Source of the DNA: Fuerstiella sp.
Lineage (GTDB): Bacteria; Planctomycetota; Planctomycetia; Planctomycetales; Planctomycetaceae
Direction of reading: 5' to 3'
Length of the DNA: 64,000 nucleotides
Assembly (NCBI GenBank): GCA_014238335.1
Contig: JABABI010000019.1
Span: forward strand, 5,546 to 69,545
Part shown: piece by piece, positions 46,081 to 56,800 of the stretch
Position numbering within the stretch: the first letter of the stretch is position 1
How the letters are laid out: each line of letters begins with the position of its first letter
The notes under the pieces: generated by a model
What the model saw: the letters and a program-made list of their open reading frames with translations, nothing else
Database searches by the model: none
What the model was told of the DNA's origin: nothing
Made by a program: the position numbers and the translations under genes

Positions 46081-47466
46081 ATGAAAAACGTGTTGATTGC
46101 TTTGTGCGTGGTGGTGGCCGGGTCTTCAGCCTTTGGGGCGTCCGAATCGCCACCCAACATTATCTACATTTTGCTGGACGATGCCGGATACGGTGATCTG
46201 TCGTGTTACGGGCAAGAGCGGTTCCGCACGCCCAATATTGACCGGCTTGCGGCGGAAGGAATGAAGTTTACGCAGCACTATTCGGGCTCCACCGTCTGTG
46301 CGCCCACACGTTGCAGTCTGATGACCGGCCTGCACACCGGTCACGCGAATGTACGTGGCAATCGGGAAGTGAGACCAGAAGGCCAGGCTGCTATGCCCGC
46401 TGACATCGTCACCATCCCGCGGCTGCTGAAGAAGGCCGGTTATGTCACCGGAGCATTCGGTAAGTGGGGACTGGGCGCGCCGTCATCGCCAAGTGATCCA
46501 GCTGAACATTTTGACCTGTTCTACGGTTACAACTGTCAGCGTGAGGCGCACAGTTATTACCCGACACACCTGTGGAAAAATAAACAGAAAATCTCGCTGG
46601 ACGGAAATACCTATACGGCCACGATGATCATGGACGAAGCCCTGCAGTTCGTTCGCGACAACAAAGAGAAACCATTCTTTGCGTTCCTGCCGCTGACGAT
46701 TCCTCATGCGGCCATGCACGCTCCGGAAGAATACGTCGCTCCGTGGCGTAAGAAGTTTCCCCAGTTTGAGGACAAAATCGGAAAATACAGCGGGCCATTG
46801 GTGAAGAATCCGATTGCCGCGTTCGCCGGCATGATGACTCTTATGGATGAAGGTGTTGGCGACCTGATGACGCTGTTAAAGGATCTGCAGATTGATGACA
46901 ACACGATCGTGTTTCTCACCAGTGACAACGGCCCCCACAAGGAGGGGGGGCATGATCCGCTGTTCTTTAACAGTAACGGTCCGCTCAAAGGTCACAAGCG
47001 AGATCTGTATGAGGGCGGGATTCGAGCTCCTCTGATCGTTCGCTGGCCGGGGCACGTCGAAGCAGGGTCTGTCTCAGATCATATTTCGGCGCATTGGGAC
47101 ATGCTGCCAACGTTCTGCGAACTGGCCGGTGCAGAAACGCCCGCAGGACTGGATGGCATCAGCATGGTGGCCGAAGTGACCGGCGATGGTCGACAGCGAC
47201 CGCATGAGTTTCTGTACTGGGAATTTTACGAGCGCGGCGGCAAGCGGGCCGTTCGATTTGACAAATGGAAAGCCGTTCAGCTGAATTTGAAAGGTGTCGG
47301 GCAGCAGGCCGGAGTCGAATTGTACGATCTCAGCAAGGACCTGGGCGAACAGCACAACGTCGCCGCAGATCATCCCGCTGTTGCACAGCGGGCACGTCAG
47401 TATTTCGTGGCAGCTCACACTCCTTCAGAGTTCTGGAGTTTCGGCTCGCGGAAGAAGCCGAAATAG
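46081..47466 (+). CDS. Secreted sulfatase, arylsulfatase A type
   Basis: A 461-residue type I sulfatase with signal peptide (1 to about 20, ending FGASE). Metal ligands LLDDAGYGD (33-34), the formylglycine Cys73 in CAPTRCS, GKWGLG, IPHAAMHAPEEY (with His for sulfate) and SDNGPH. The mature enzyme would act outside the cytoplasm on a sulfate ester. It lies 233 bases after the PSD1-DUF1501 pair on the same strand, with a hairpin between, so it is probably a separate transcript. Confidence 0.93.
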   Translation: MKNVLIALCVVVAGSSAFGASESPPNIIYILLDDAGYGDLSCYGQERFRTPNIDRLAAEGMKFTQHYSGSTVCAPTRCSLMTGLHTGHANVRGNREVRPEGQAAMPADIVTIPRLLKKAGYVTGAFGKWGLGAPSSPSDPAEHFDLFYGYNCQREAHSYYPTHLWKNKQKISLDGNTYTATMIMDEALQFVRDNKEKPFFAFLPLTIPHAAMHAPEEYVAPWRKKFPQFEDKIGKYSGPLVKNPIAAFAGMMTLMDEGVGDLMTLLKDLQIDDNTIVFLTSDNGPHKEGGHDPLFFNSNGPLKGHKRDLYEGGIRAPLIVRWPGHVEAGSVSDHISAHWDMLPTFCELAGAETPAGLDGISMVAEVTGDGRQRPHEFLYWEFYERGGKRAVRFDKWKAVQLNLKGVGQQAGVELYDLSKDLGEQHNVAADHPAVAQRARQYFVAAHTPSEFWSFGSRKKPK

Positions 47467-47534
47467 TCTGAGTCTGTGATGAATCTCCTCCGCCACTGTG
47501 CTTGCCCCGGTGGTTTTCAGCCTTCTGCACTACT

Positions 47535-48968
47535 CTACCCAAACAGCTCCAGCAGCGGTTGGCCACCATCGACAATTGCCGTGGGCCTGCCTTGTGCGTC
47601 CAGAGCACGCAGTTCAGGGTCAATGCCCAGGGCGTGGTAAATGGTCGCGGCCAAATCTTCCGGACTGACGGGCGGGGTTGTTGCATATGCTGCATCGGCG
47701 TCCGTCTCGCCGTAGACTGTGCCGCCACGAATACCAGCGCCCGCCAGTACAGCCGGGAACAGTGTGCTCCAGTGATTACGACCCCACTGGGCGTTGGCCT
47801 TCGGTGTACGTCCCATTTCTCCCAGACAGACGACCAGTGTTTCGTCCATGAGTCCTCGCTGTTCAAGATCCAGCAATAGCGCAGACAGCGCCTGATCCAT
47901 CGTCGGCAGCAGATGCTTTTTTACGTCATCGCTGTTGCGATGTGAATCCCAGCTGTAGCCGTCCACGCAGTCATAGTGAACCGTCACGAATCGCGACCCG
48001 GCCTCGACAAGTCGTCTGGCCATTAACGTGGACTGCCCGAACAGATGTCGTCCGTATTGATCGCGCACGCCCGGTGTTTCGGCGGTGATGTCGAGCGCCT
48101 TCCGGGCTTCTTCTGATGTCACAAGGGCAAGAGCACGTTGCTGATGTCGGCTGTATGTGTCGACCGTTTTGTCAGCAAGGCGTCGTCGGGCGTCATCAAA
48201 CTGTGTCAGCAGCGACTGACGTTTTGACATGCGATTCAGATTCAGAGAATCGTGAGTCACCAGCCCGTCAATCTGAAACGTGAGTTCTTCATCGTTACAC
48301 GCGCGCCAGTACGGATTGTCGCCGGCATCGCGTTTTTCGATTCGTGTCGTCAACGGGTCGAAGGCTCGGCCCAGCCAGCCGGCCGTTTCCCCGGGTCGGC
48401 GCAGCTGAACTTTATATTCCTGCAACCGTCCCAGTGAATTGGGCACTACCGCATAAGCCGGCATCGTTTTTGAAGCCCGTTTCTGCTGCTGCAGATGTTC
48501 CACGACTGAACCAATGGCCGGCCAGTCCTTTGGTGTGACGTTAAACCCGTTGCCAATCGGCACGTGCCAGCGGTGCCCTGTCTGAATGTAATGTCCTCCG
48601 CCACTGTGATCATTGAAGTCGTGACTCATCGTGCGAATGACGGCACAGCGGTCGGTGACGTTTGCCGTGAGTGGCAGGTGTTCGCCGATAAGCAGGCCGG
48701 GTGTTCGCGAGGCGATGGGCTTAAACGGCCCGCGGATCGAGTCCGGAGCCTGCGGCTTCATGTCAAATGTTTCAAGCTGGCTGGGGCCGCCAAACAGAAA
48801 GAGAAAGATCACAGACTTCGCGCGACCGTTCCCAAGCGGCTGAGCTTCTTCGGCGGCAAACAATTTGGGGACGCTCAGACCGAACAAGCCTGCCCCGCCG
48901 ATTTGCAGTGCTTTGCGACGTGACCGACTTTCGCAGGTTTCGCTGTAGTTGCCAAGAATGTTGAGCAT
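47535..48968 (-). CDS. DUF1501 exported protein
   Basis: A 477-residue DUF1501 protein. After ATG 48968 come a Tat-like RSRRKALQIGGAGLFGLS, then IFLFLFGGPSQLETFDMKP, TMSHDFNDHSGGG, the LMARRLVEAGSRFVTVHYD block and VVCLGEMGRTP. The frame is open to 49004, but the shorter start keeps the usual short leader. A second DUF1501 gene is 122 bases upstream on the same strand. No PSD1 gene is adjacent, unlike the 40896-45847 pair. Confidence 0.9.
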   Translation of the reverse strand: MLNILGNYSETCESRSRRKALQIGGAGLFGLSVPKLFAAEEAQPLGNGRAKSVIFLFLFGGPSQLETFDMKPQAPDSIRGPFKPIASRTPGLLIGEHLPLTANVTDRCAVIRTMSHDFNDHSGGGHYIQTGHRWHVPIGNGFNVTPKDWPAIGSVVEHLQQQKRASKTMPAYAVVPNSLGRLQEYKVQLRRPGETAGWLGRAFDPLTTRIEKRDAGDNPYWRACNDEELTFQIDGLVTHDSLNLNRMSKRQSLLTQFDDARRRLADKTVDTYSRHQQRALALVTSEEARKALDITAETPGVRDQYGRHLFGQSTLMARRLVEAGSRFVTVHYDCVDGYSWDSHRNSDDVKKHLLPTMDQALSALLLDLEQRGLMDETLVVCLGEMGRTPKANAQWGRNHWSTLFPAVLAGAGIRGGTVYGETDADAAYATTPPVSPEDLAATIYHALGIDPELRALDAQGRPTAIVDGGQPLLELFG

Positions 48969-49090
48969 ACGTTTAGTGTCCCCTGTGGCCACAGGCCGCG
49001 TCAAGGTCGGGCATCGGACTGATGTCTGTTTCAGTTAAAGCCATGGTGCTGTTCAGTTGCCTGCGCTCAATAAATCCGAGGGCATCACCA

Positions 49091-50518
49091 TTAGTATATT
49101 GCTTCGATGACCTTGCCCTCACAGATTCGATACGGGCGATTCAGATGGTCCTTATATTCCTGGTGAGGATTAATCCCTAATGCAGAAAACATCGTCGCTG
49201 TCGTATCCCAGGGGCCGAAGTGTTCTGTTGCTGGATATCCACCGGTTTCGTCTGACGCTCCGACGATTGTCCCTGGCGACACACCGGCTCCGGCGAACAC
49301 GATCGAATAGACAGATGGCCAGTGTTTGCGACCCGGTGAAGCGCCGGCGAAGTTCGGTTCCAGCTTTACCAGCGGCGCACGCCCGAATTCTCCCATACAG
49401 ACGACTAACGTGTCATCCAGCATTCCTCGCTCATCAAGATCTTCAATCAATGCTGCGAAACTTTGGTCAAAGCGGGGCAGCAAGTGGTCTTTCAGCCCGG
49501 TGAAAATGTCGTTGTGATTGTCCCAGCCGTAAGTGTCTGTGTTCTCTGGGGCCTTGTCCTGACCACGGTTGTTGTGATTCCAGATGACTGTGACCAGTGG
49601 AAGCCCGGCTTCCACAAGTCGTCGCGCCAACAGACACGCCTGCCCGGAACGGTTTCGTCCGTAGCGGTCTCGCAGATCATCTGACTCGGCGCTCAGATTG
49701 AAGGCGGAACGAGTCCTGTCCTTGGACAGCATGTTGAAGGCCTGCTGATACAGCGTATTCTTGTCCAGTGCCGCTTTGTCACGGCTCAAACGTGTCATCG
49801 ATCGTTCGACGGAGGCCAGCAGTGATTGCCTCGACTCCAAACGAACCGCCGACACGTCGGTGAGGGGAAGCAGTGCCGGAATGGCAACGCCTCGTCCGGT
49901 CACATCGCCGAGCGTTAATGGGTCATATCCTTTTCCCAAAAAGCCGCCGAATTGTCCGGGCCCAATAATGATCGGAACCTCAGCGGGGCCGTTCAGGTGA
50001 ACGGCCGTTTGCACAAACTCCGCCGACGGTCGGACTCGCTGTAACACCGCTCCGTGGCAAGGATGGTCCTCTGCAGAAGGCAACGGATTTCCTGATCGAC
50101 GTCGATGGTAGCGACCGGTCATCGAAAGATAGAACGCAGTTCCATGGTCAAGATCTTCGTGCGACATGCTGCGAACGACACAAAGCCGGTCTGCGATTCC
50201 CGCGATTTTCGGCATGTGCTCACAGAAACGGACGCCGGGCACAGAGGTCGGGATGGAATCGAACGCGCCACGAATCTTAGTCGGGGCGTTCGGCTTCGGG
50301 TCCCATGTGTCAAGCTGGCTCTGCCCGCCGCTGGCGAATACGACGATGACAGACTTCGCCCGTCCGAAGCCCGGAACGCTGGCAGAGGTCGTCGGTGCAG
50401 CACCGGCCCGCGGCGAAAGAACGGCTGGCAGGCTTACGCCCAGTCCGGCAAGTCCACCGAGTCGAAGCCACTGCCGTCGAGAGGGCCACTGCGTGTGTTG
50501 ATCAGGGAAACTCTGCAA
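49091..50518 (-). CDS. DUF1501 exported protein
   Basis: A 475-residue DUF1501 protein. The leader SRRQWLRLGGLAGLGVSLP is Tat-like; SVIVVFASGGQSQLDTWDPK, SMSHEDLDHGTAFYLSMTG, ACLLARRLVEAGLPLVTVIW and LVVCMGEFGRAP identify the family. The start appears to be TTG 50518, with AAGG seven bases upstream; no in-frame ATG occurs before the leader. It is the upstream member of a tandem pair that ends at 47535. Confidence 0.9.
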   Translation of the reverse strand: MQSFPDQHTQWPSRRQWLRLGGLAGLGVSLPAVLSPRAGAAPTTSASVPGFGRAKSVIVVFASGGQSQLDTWDPKPNAPTKIRGAFDSIPTSVPGVRFCEHMPKIAGIADRLCVVRSMSHEDLDHGTAFYLSMTGRYHRRRSGNPLPSAEDHPCHGAVLQRVRPSAEFVQTAVHLNGPAEVPIIIGPGQFGGFLGKGYDPLTLGDVTGRGVAIPALLPLTDVSAVRLESRQSLLASVERSMTRLSRDKAALDKNTLYQQAFNMLSKDRTRSAFNLSAESDDLRDRYGRNRSGQACLLARRLVEAGLPLVTVIWNHNNRGQDKAPENTDTYGWDNHNDIFTGLKDHLLPRFDQSFAALIEDLDERGMLDDTLVVCMGEFGRAPLVKLEPNFAGASPGRKHWPSVYSIVFAGAGVSPGTIVGASDETGGYPATEHFGPWDTTATMFSALGINPHQEYKDHLNRPYRICEGKVIEAIY

Positions 50519-50674
50519 GATCAGCCTTTCAACTGCTACTTACGAGTATCCTACGCCAAACAAGTCGCAGCACAATGGTGAACATTAATGAGCAGTCATA
50601 CAGCGTGATTTGCCACAGGCGCCACCGACTGTGGCAGCGCACAGAGGCACGTCGCGTGTCTTCGAGCGACCGCG

Positions 50675-50920
50675 TCAGGCCGCCTCACACACCCGTTGCA
50701 TGCCATTCAGCACGATCAGACGTCCGCGGAGTGTTTTTTCGAAGACGACCTTGTCTTCGCGAGCAAGCCAGCCAATCGCCTGCAGAACGAGTTCTTTTGG
50801 CAGCCCCGTTCCCTTGGTTAGCGCCGTCAGCGATGTTGCTCCGTTGTCATTCAGAAAGCCCCACACCACACCAGCAGCAGTGCCGATGTCTTCGTTGTCT
50901 GCAAACGTTGACTGAGTCAT
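50675..50920 (-). CDS. Small winged-helix protein (DUF2582-like)
   Basis: An 81-residue protein that fits the short winged-helix family PF10771 by pattern: GTAAGVVWGFLNDNGATSL, a second helix TKGTGLPKELVLQAIGWL and the wing REDKVVFEKTLRGRLIVL. AGGAG lies eight bases before the ATG. Such proteins are mostly DNA-binding or of unknown function. It is placed upstream of the DUF1501 pair on the same strand with a gap of about 155 bases, so it might regulate them. This is inference. Confidence 0.82.
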   Translation of the reverse strand: MTQSTFADNEDIGTAAGVVWGFLNDNGATSLTALTKGTGLPKELVLQAIGWLAREDKVVFEKTLRGRLIVLNGMQRVCEAA

Positions 50921-51103
50921 CCGTACTCTCCTGAAACGATTTTCAAACCGTATTAAGCGCGTCCGGGCAGACGCAGAACTTATCTAAGAGAAACTGCACG
51001 CAGGTGCGCCAATTTCCATTACAGCTGAAAGAGCGCCAGAGGCCGTCAAATCTTAAACCATTCCAATTGCCGTTGTCTGCGCCAGGTTGAGAAAACCGCC
51101 TCA

Positions 51104-52387
51104 CTACGGAGTATTTGGCACCACCGGCTGAATCCAGGCCTGCTGGAAATCCCCCGACTCTGACGGATTCGGATGCAGACGAGAGGACGTCACGACAGCC
51201 CGGACATACAGTTCGTCCCCTGTGAACTGGTACACAGCGGAGCTGCCGGTCGTGGACTGCAACACAGTTCCCACGTCATTGCTGTAGCGAAGAGTAAGTT
51301 TGTCTGACTTCTGTTTGTCGTCGCTGGCCGGTGATGTTGTGTCATCGAAGTCTTTTCGTGTGCCGATGAAGTCGATGCGGTAGTCGGTATCGTCGGCGAG
51401 CGTTATAGCCATGCTTTTGTCGCTGATATCAACGCTGTCCAGTGTGACGCCGCTGGATGAGTAGAACTGTCCTGCTTCCAGCGCTGTGACGAGTGCGTCC
51501 GGAGTCAGTGTCTTCGCCAGCACCATAACCCAGCCTCGGCCCGGCTGAGCACCCTCGCCTGGTTTCGTTCTGTGGTAGGCGTGGCCGTCGTCGGTCGCCA
51601 GTCCGTACATCAGTGGCAGATCGAGTTTCGCCAGTCGCCAGGTGTTGACGATGTCCCACATACGCGATGTGGACGGATGAGTGTCATCACCCGAGTCGTT
51701 GACGGTCGGATGTCCGTTGTAGACTTCAAAGAAGTTTTCACCGATCACCTGCATCAGCTGTTCAGCCGTGATTGCGTAGTGGAAATTCGGGTGATTCAAG
51801 TGAATCAGCGACTTTTCGCCGGTACGTTCTCGCCGCGATAACGCAGCATTGATGTTCTGCTGCATGACCTCGACGATACTTTCTCCGTGGAGCGGTGGCA
51901 GCAGTTCCGTCGTGTTGGTCACACACATGTGCACCGGCATGTTTCTGTAGCCGTCCGTGATTTCTTCGCCCTGAATCAGCAGGAATTTCTGCGGCACCGC
52001 CAGCCGATCGAAAATCTGGTCAAAGTTCTTCAAACGAACCTGCAGGCGTTCGTCTTTGGTGCGTGTCCGGACCCAATCGCCGTCAAACTTTGCTGTCAGT
52101 TTGTCAAAGGCGATTCGACCCCCTTTGTTCTTTTCAACATCAATCCAGCGTTCGCCACGCAGCAGTACATTGTGGTCGGTAAATACGTTGAAGCTATATC
52201 CCTGTTCCCTGTACCACGCCGCAATCATTTCCGGATAGTCGTCGCCGTCGCTCCACAGTGAATGGGTGTGCATGTTTCCGCGATACCATTGAGTACCGCC
52301 GGTCGCCTGCAGCTTGATATCGTCTGCAACTGCGTGACTGACTGTCGTTGCGAGCAAAAGGAGGGTCGATGAAATTCGAAGAGGCAT
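51104..52387 (-). CDS. Exported PHP-domain phosphoesterase-like protein
   Basis: A 427-residue exported protein. Signal peptide at about 1-21 (ending HAVADD). The PHP metal-binding signature is clear: RGNMHTHSLWSDGDD and FNVFTDHNVL, then LIQGEEITDG, LIHLNHPNF and YGLATDDGHAY further along, which fit the usual His/Asp metal ligands. PHP proteins hydrolyse phosphoesters; many planctomycete members are secreted, and their substrate is unknown. The C-terminal domain (about 290-427) is beta-rich and unassigned. No neighbour suggests its pathway. Confidence 0.88.
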   Translation of the reverse strand: MPLRISSTLLLLATTVSHAVADDIKLQATGGTQWYRGNMHTHSLWSDGDDYPEMIAAWYREQGYSFNVFTDHNVLLRGERWIDVEKNKGGRIAFDKLTAKFDGDWVRTRTKDERLQVRLKNFDQIFDRLAVPQKFLLIQGEEITDGYRNMPVHMCVTNTTELLPPLHGESIVEVMQQNINAALSRRERTGEKSLIHLNHPNFHYAITAEQLMQVIGENFFEVYNGHPTVNDSGDDTHPSTSRMWDIVNTWRLAKLDLPLMYGLATDDGHAYHRTKPGEGAQPGRGWVMVLAKTLTPDALVTALEAGQFYSSSGVTLDSVDISDKSMAITLADDTDYRIDFIGTRKDFDDTTSPASDDKQKSDKLTLRYSNDVGTVLQSTTGSSAVYQFTGDELYVRAVVTSSRLHPNPSESGDFQQAWIQPVVPNTP

Positions 52388-52520
52388 GGGTGAGGCTCTG
52401 AAAGAGAGATGGCGGAGATGTGATTGACGCTGCAGAACGACCTCGTCGACACAGAAGGTCGACGAGGTATAACTTGCACAGTGTCGTCAGTCGCTCAAGC
52501 TACCGGCGTTGGAAGAAAGG

Positions 52521-52895
52521 TCAATCGTGGCAGTGCGGATTGCCGACGGTTTCAACGGATCTTTGTAGTTCGACGATATCGTCTTCGTAAATGGTGGTCG
52601 TGCCGTTCTTTGTTCTAAGCTCACCTGGATGCCTGGTCCACGACGAATCTGATGTCACTTCCAGATCAGCGGCGCCGTCGGCTGACTCGAGTTGATAGAC
52701 CAGCTGAATTCCATCACGTGACGCAATTGACTGACGACTGACGACAGTGAAGACGTCGTCTACAATGAGAACCCGATCGTCAGCCCTCAGCCTCAGCAGA
52801 CGCCCGGCCGTTGGCGATACACGGACTCGATCAACTGCACACCAAATGCGCAGTAGTTGCAGAACCGAGCGCAGAAGTGACCTGTGAAGCGTCAT
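52521..52895 (-). CDS. Hypothetical small protein
   Basis: A 124-residue protein of unknown function with no signal peptide. The middle part (LLRLRADDRVLIVDDVFTVV and GIQLVYQLESADGAADLEV) suggests a small beta-barrel. ATG 52895 has GGAG nine bases upstream; the ATG at 52919 fits less well. It follows pspA on the same strand after a 200-base gap. Confidence 0.65.
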   Translation of the reverse strand: MTLHRSLLRSVLQLLRIWCAVDRVRVSPTAGRLLRLRADDRVLIVDDVFTVVSRQSIASRDGIQLVYQLESADGAADLEVTSDSSWTRHPGELRTKNGTTTIYEDDIVELQRSVETVGNPHCHD

Positions 52896-53096
52896 TGACA
52901 TTGTCTCCGACCACGACATGATCTTAATCGCAAAACGTCGTATGAGAACGACAAAAAATTCGGGTAATCGTATAACCGCGTGCCCGGCGGGCTGCGTTTT
53001 TCTCTAAGTCCAGTTCGTGGGGCGATGCCCACGCGGTTAAACGAACAGTTCGATTTTTCATTTGAATCAGGGGTCAGGCGCCGATCGCACACAGCG

Positions 53097-53774
53097 TTAA
53101 TCGGAGGCTGCATCTGCTTTTAGTTGTTCGAATTCGGCATTCACCTGCTGTTCTCGTTCCTGAATTTCGAATTGCCGTTTCAATTCAGTGGCGTCAGGAT
53201 CTTTGCCATCCATGCGGTCCCATGCTTCAGTCATCGCTTCCTCACGATCGACACGTTCTTCAAGTCGATTGAACTGCGCGAATGCTGATTTGCTGTGAGA
53301 ACGTTCCATTGCCGAATTGATCTTCTGCGTGGATGTGGCACGCGCCATGCGCGCCGTTAACAGGGTCTTCTTCTGTTTGGCCTGGCGGATCTTGTCCTCA
53401 AGATCACGAACAGACGCCTGCAGCTTCTCGACTTCTGCCTTCTGTTTCTGGTGTTCCGTCGAGTACTGATCCGTTCGCTGCTGTGCAGACGTCTTCTGTT
53501 CGAGCGCCGACTTTGCGCTGGATTCGTCGCCTCGTTTCATGGCCGCAGAAGCTCGTTCCATCCACTTATGTGCGTCTGCACCTTCGCGCTGACTTCGTTT
53601 CCGCATCTGAATCTCGTCGGCGACTGCTTCAGCCACACTGCAGCGGACGCGGTCGAGTTCTTCTTCCATGTCAATGATCAGTTGATGCAGCATGCGTTCC
53701 GGATCTTCGATTTTGTCCTTCAGTGAGGTCAGGCTGGACCGCATTACGAGACTGAATTGAGTGAGGTATTTCAT
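53097..53774 (-). CDS. pspA: PspA/IM30-family protein
   Basis: PspA/IM30 proteins are coiled-coil, membrane-binding ESCRT-III relatives that protect membranes under stress. The protein is 225 residues from ATG 53774, which has AAAGGAA eight bases upstream; an upstream ATG at 53813 overlaps the giant gene's stop. It begins MKYLTQFSLVMRSSLTSLKD, then KIEDPERMLHQLIIDMEEEL (close to the PspA helix 1 block), and runs as a coiled coil to the C-terminus. The gene starts 38 bases after the giant membrane protein stop, on the same strand. No pspF, pspB or pspC is nearby. Confidence 0.9.
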   Translation of the reverse strand: MKYLTQFSLVMRSSLTSLKDKIEDPERMLHQLIIDMEEELDRVRCSVAEAVADEIQMRKRSQREGADAHKWMERASAAMKRGDESSAKSALEQKTSAQQRTDQYSTEHQKQKAEVEKLQASVRDLEDKIRQAKQKKTLLTARMARATSTQKINSAMERSHSKSAFAQFNRLEERVDREEAMTEAWDRMDGKDPDATELKRQFEIQEREQQVNAEFEQLKADAASD

Positions 53775-53812
53775 GGTGTTTTTCCTTTCAGGAAAAGTGG
53801 TGAACGGGGACA

Positions 53813-56800
53813 TCAGCCCCAGGTTGCCAGTTCGGCAGAAACGAGTCGAATTCGCGCCAGTAACTTTTCACGATGGTTTTCGCAGAAGGCGGCCAGAGCG
53901 ATGATGCCACCGCCCAGTGCGATTCCGCAAACCCACAGCAGGCTGGGATGACTGACCGTTGTTCTCACAACCATGGCGACCAGGTCAGCCAGCAGAAACG
54001 CTGACCCCGCGTAGACAAGTGCTCGCAGACGCAGACCGATGGCCAGCAGAATCACAACGACACTCAGCACCATTAGCGTCAGCATGTGAGCCCAGCTGCC
54101 GCCCAGGACTTGGAACATCGGCGATACCAGAATGATCAGTGCTCCGATATATCGCAGTGGGTCGTGGGAACTCTTCGGAAGTTCTTTCTTCAGGATCTCT
54201 ACCAGGCCCAGAACGGACAGGCCGACAGGGACCAGGTATAACTCATGTGCCCACAGATCCAGGGATCGCCACAACAGCATCAGGCCGGCGTTCATGATGG
54301 CCGCCGCCATGACGACGAACCGTCGTTTGTGTGTTACCATGGCCTGCTGGAAGTAGATCCCTGCGGCCATCATCAGGGAAAGTGCGTTCGTTGCCGTGTC
54401 GGCTCCCGCAATCCCGCTGCACTCGCGAACAATTGCCATCATTGCCACAACAGTCGGCAGCGTCTGGCCAATCGCGTACATGGGCGGTTTCGCGATTGTC
54501 AGCCTCGGGTACGTGTCTGTAAGTTTCGCGATGCCCAGCCCGGTTACTGCAACCGAAAGCAACACAAACTGGCTGATGCCGGTTCCCAGTTGGATCAGGC
54601 CCTGAGTGAACAGGAAGATTGTCGCCGCACCACAGACAGCAATGCTGCTCCACACGTGGAACTCTGCCCGTTTTCGGATGGCCTGAGTGAACTCTGCGAA
54701 CACTGCCACCGTGAATCCAGTCATCATGACGATGAGCCCTGATATTGGATAGATTCTATTGAACACGGCAACTGCCATCATGGACAACAGGCCCGCTCGC
54801 AGCAGCGCTGTCCACGTTCTGGCCACGATCCCGTCCATCCATTCTGGTTCGCTGTCAAACAGCACAATGCTGAGTGCTGTTGTTAGAAACACCAGCGGCA
54901 TTGCAACGGTCGCTGTCGAAGAGTTCATGACATTCGCGATGATTCCGCTGCATCCACCCAGAGTGGCGACACCCAAGAACACTTGAATATTCGTCGCCAC
55001 TGCCAGGAAACCGGCTCGGGAAGCATCCAGTGTTCGGCGATCGACGAAGACGAACGTCGCCAGAATCAGTAACGCTGCCAGACGCAGAGGCAGTGCGAAG
55101 GTCAGGCATCCGAAAATCAGAATGGCCTGCAGCAGGCACTCGCTGACCCTGCTGATGACTGCATACACGGGAGCGGCAGGTGATAACGTCGCAGCATCGT
55201 GTGGTGCCTGACCGTTATCTTTCGAAGAGATCACGTTGTGGGACCGCACCCCACGCCGCCTCCGGTGCTCATTGACTGCAAGATAGGTCATCGCCAGTAC
55301 GGCAGCCCACACGACAGGCATCCATGCCGGCGTGATCGGCAGACCCGCCATGATGCCCACAGCGGACACCCATAAAGGCAGTGCGATTGTCGCTGCGAAA
55401 CCAGTCGGGCGACTCTTCAGAGTGACGGTTGCGGCCACCAGCCACAGCACGGTCATGCTTGCAGCCAGCATGGTGAGAGAATTGTCGAAGGTTGGCACAG
55501 ACAATGCAGGCCCGATGTGAATCAATACCAGGAACGGTAAATGAATCAAGGTGGCCAGACACGACAGAACCACAAGGCTCAAATCACACAAAGGCACAAC
55601 GAAGGCCTGTGCCTGCCGTGTCCAGCCACGAGACTTCCGTACTTCTGCAGTGACTGACAGACGCCCCGCGGTCTTGATGCCCAGTTGCCGTCGGACGTCC
55701 GCCAGCGAATCGAGTCTGTCCATCAGGCCACCGTATTTCAGCAGCAGGTAGCCGACGACGGACAACCCCAGTGTCACAAACGAGGTACCGGAGATCAGGA
55801 CGTCGGCAGAAACGTTCAATCCGATCGCCGCCCGTACCGCTGCAAACCCCAACAGCAGCCAGACACTCAACCCGCTCAGATAGTGAGGGTTTCTGAGCGT
55901 GTACAGTACGAAGGCCGTCATCAGCATCCCGTATTGCAGCAGCTGTGCATGGCTGAAGGGCGTCCAGAAGTGGAACATTGCCTGACTCAGCCACTGCACT
56001 GACATTGCCGCTGCCAGCAGACATCCGGCCAACTGACACAGTCCACGGTCGCTGCCATCGCGTTGTTGCAACAGTACGGATTGCTCGGTGAGTTTGCCGG
56101 TGACTGAATCGCGGTGCCGCACAATACTGCTGGTATGGACCGGAATCCTGTTCAACAGGTTGTCCAGCACTCTGGTCAAGGTCAGTGCGACGGCCAGCCC
56201 GGACAACAATACGACGACGTAGTCGGAGGAGATGCTCGTGATTCGCATGCCGTTCAAGCCCGGTATCGCTGAGCCCGCCGCAAGTACCAAAGCACCGATC
56301 GCCGGAACAACGTAGCGACGGTCAGCAAACAGAATGGCATAGCCGATGAACGATGCGACGTTGACGAGTGAAACCAGGAACAGTGCCTTGGGGTGTGTGA
56401 ACGCCGCGCAAAACAGAACGGACGTAATGACCGTCACGAAATGTTTCATCGGACGGCTGAATGCAAACTCGCTGCGTCGCTCAAACCAGCGGCTGCCAGC
56501 GGCGACAGCAGCCAGCAACGGCAGGTACGTGAGTCCGTAGAATGCCAGAGGAAGACGCTCTTCGCTGATGGCACTGGCGGCTCCTGTTTTCAACTGATGT
56601 ACGATGTCCGCAAATAATGTTGGTGAACACTGGTAGGCGATCAGGGCACACAAGAGACTGGCCCACACAAAGCCCGAGTGTTTTGTGTCCCGCGCCGCTG
56701 TCCACATCAGTCCCGCAGCAATAGCCGCCGTTGGGATGACTGCGTATGTTGTTGTGCCGATATACGAGAAACCGTTGAATGAAATCGCCAGGCCAAGCGC

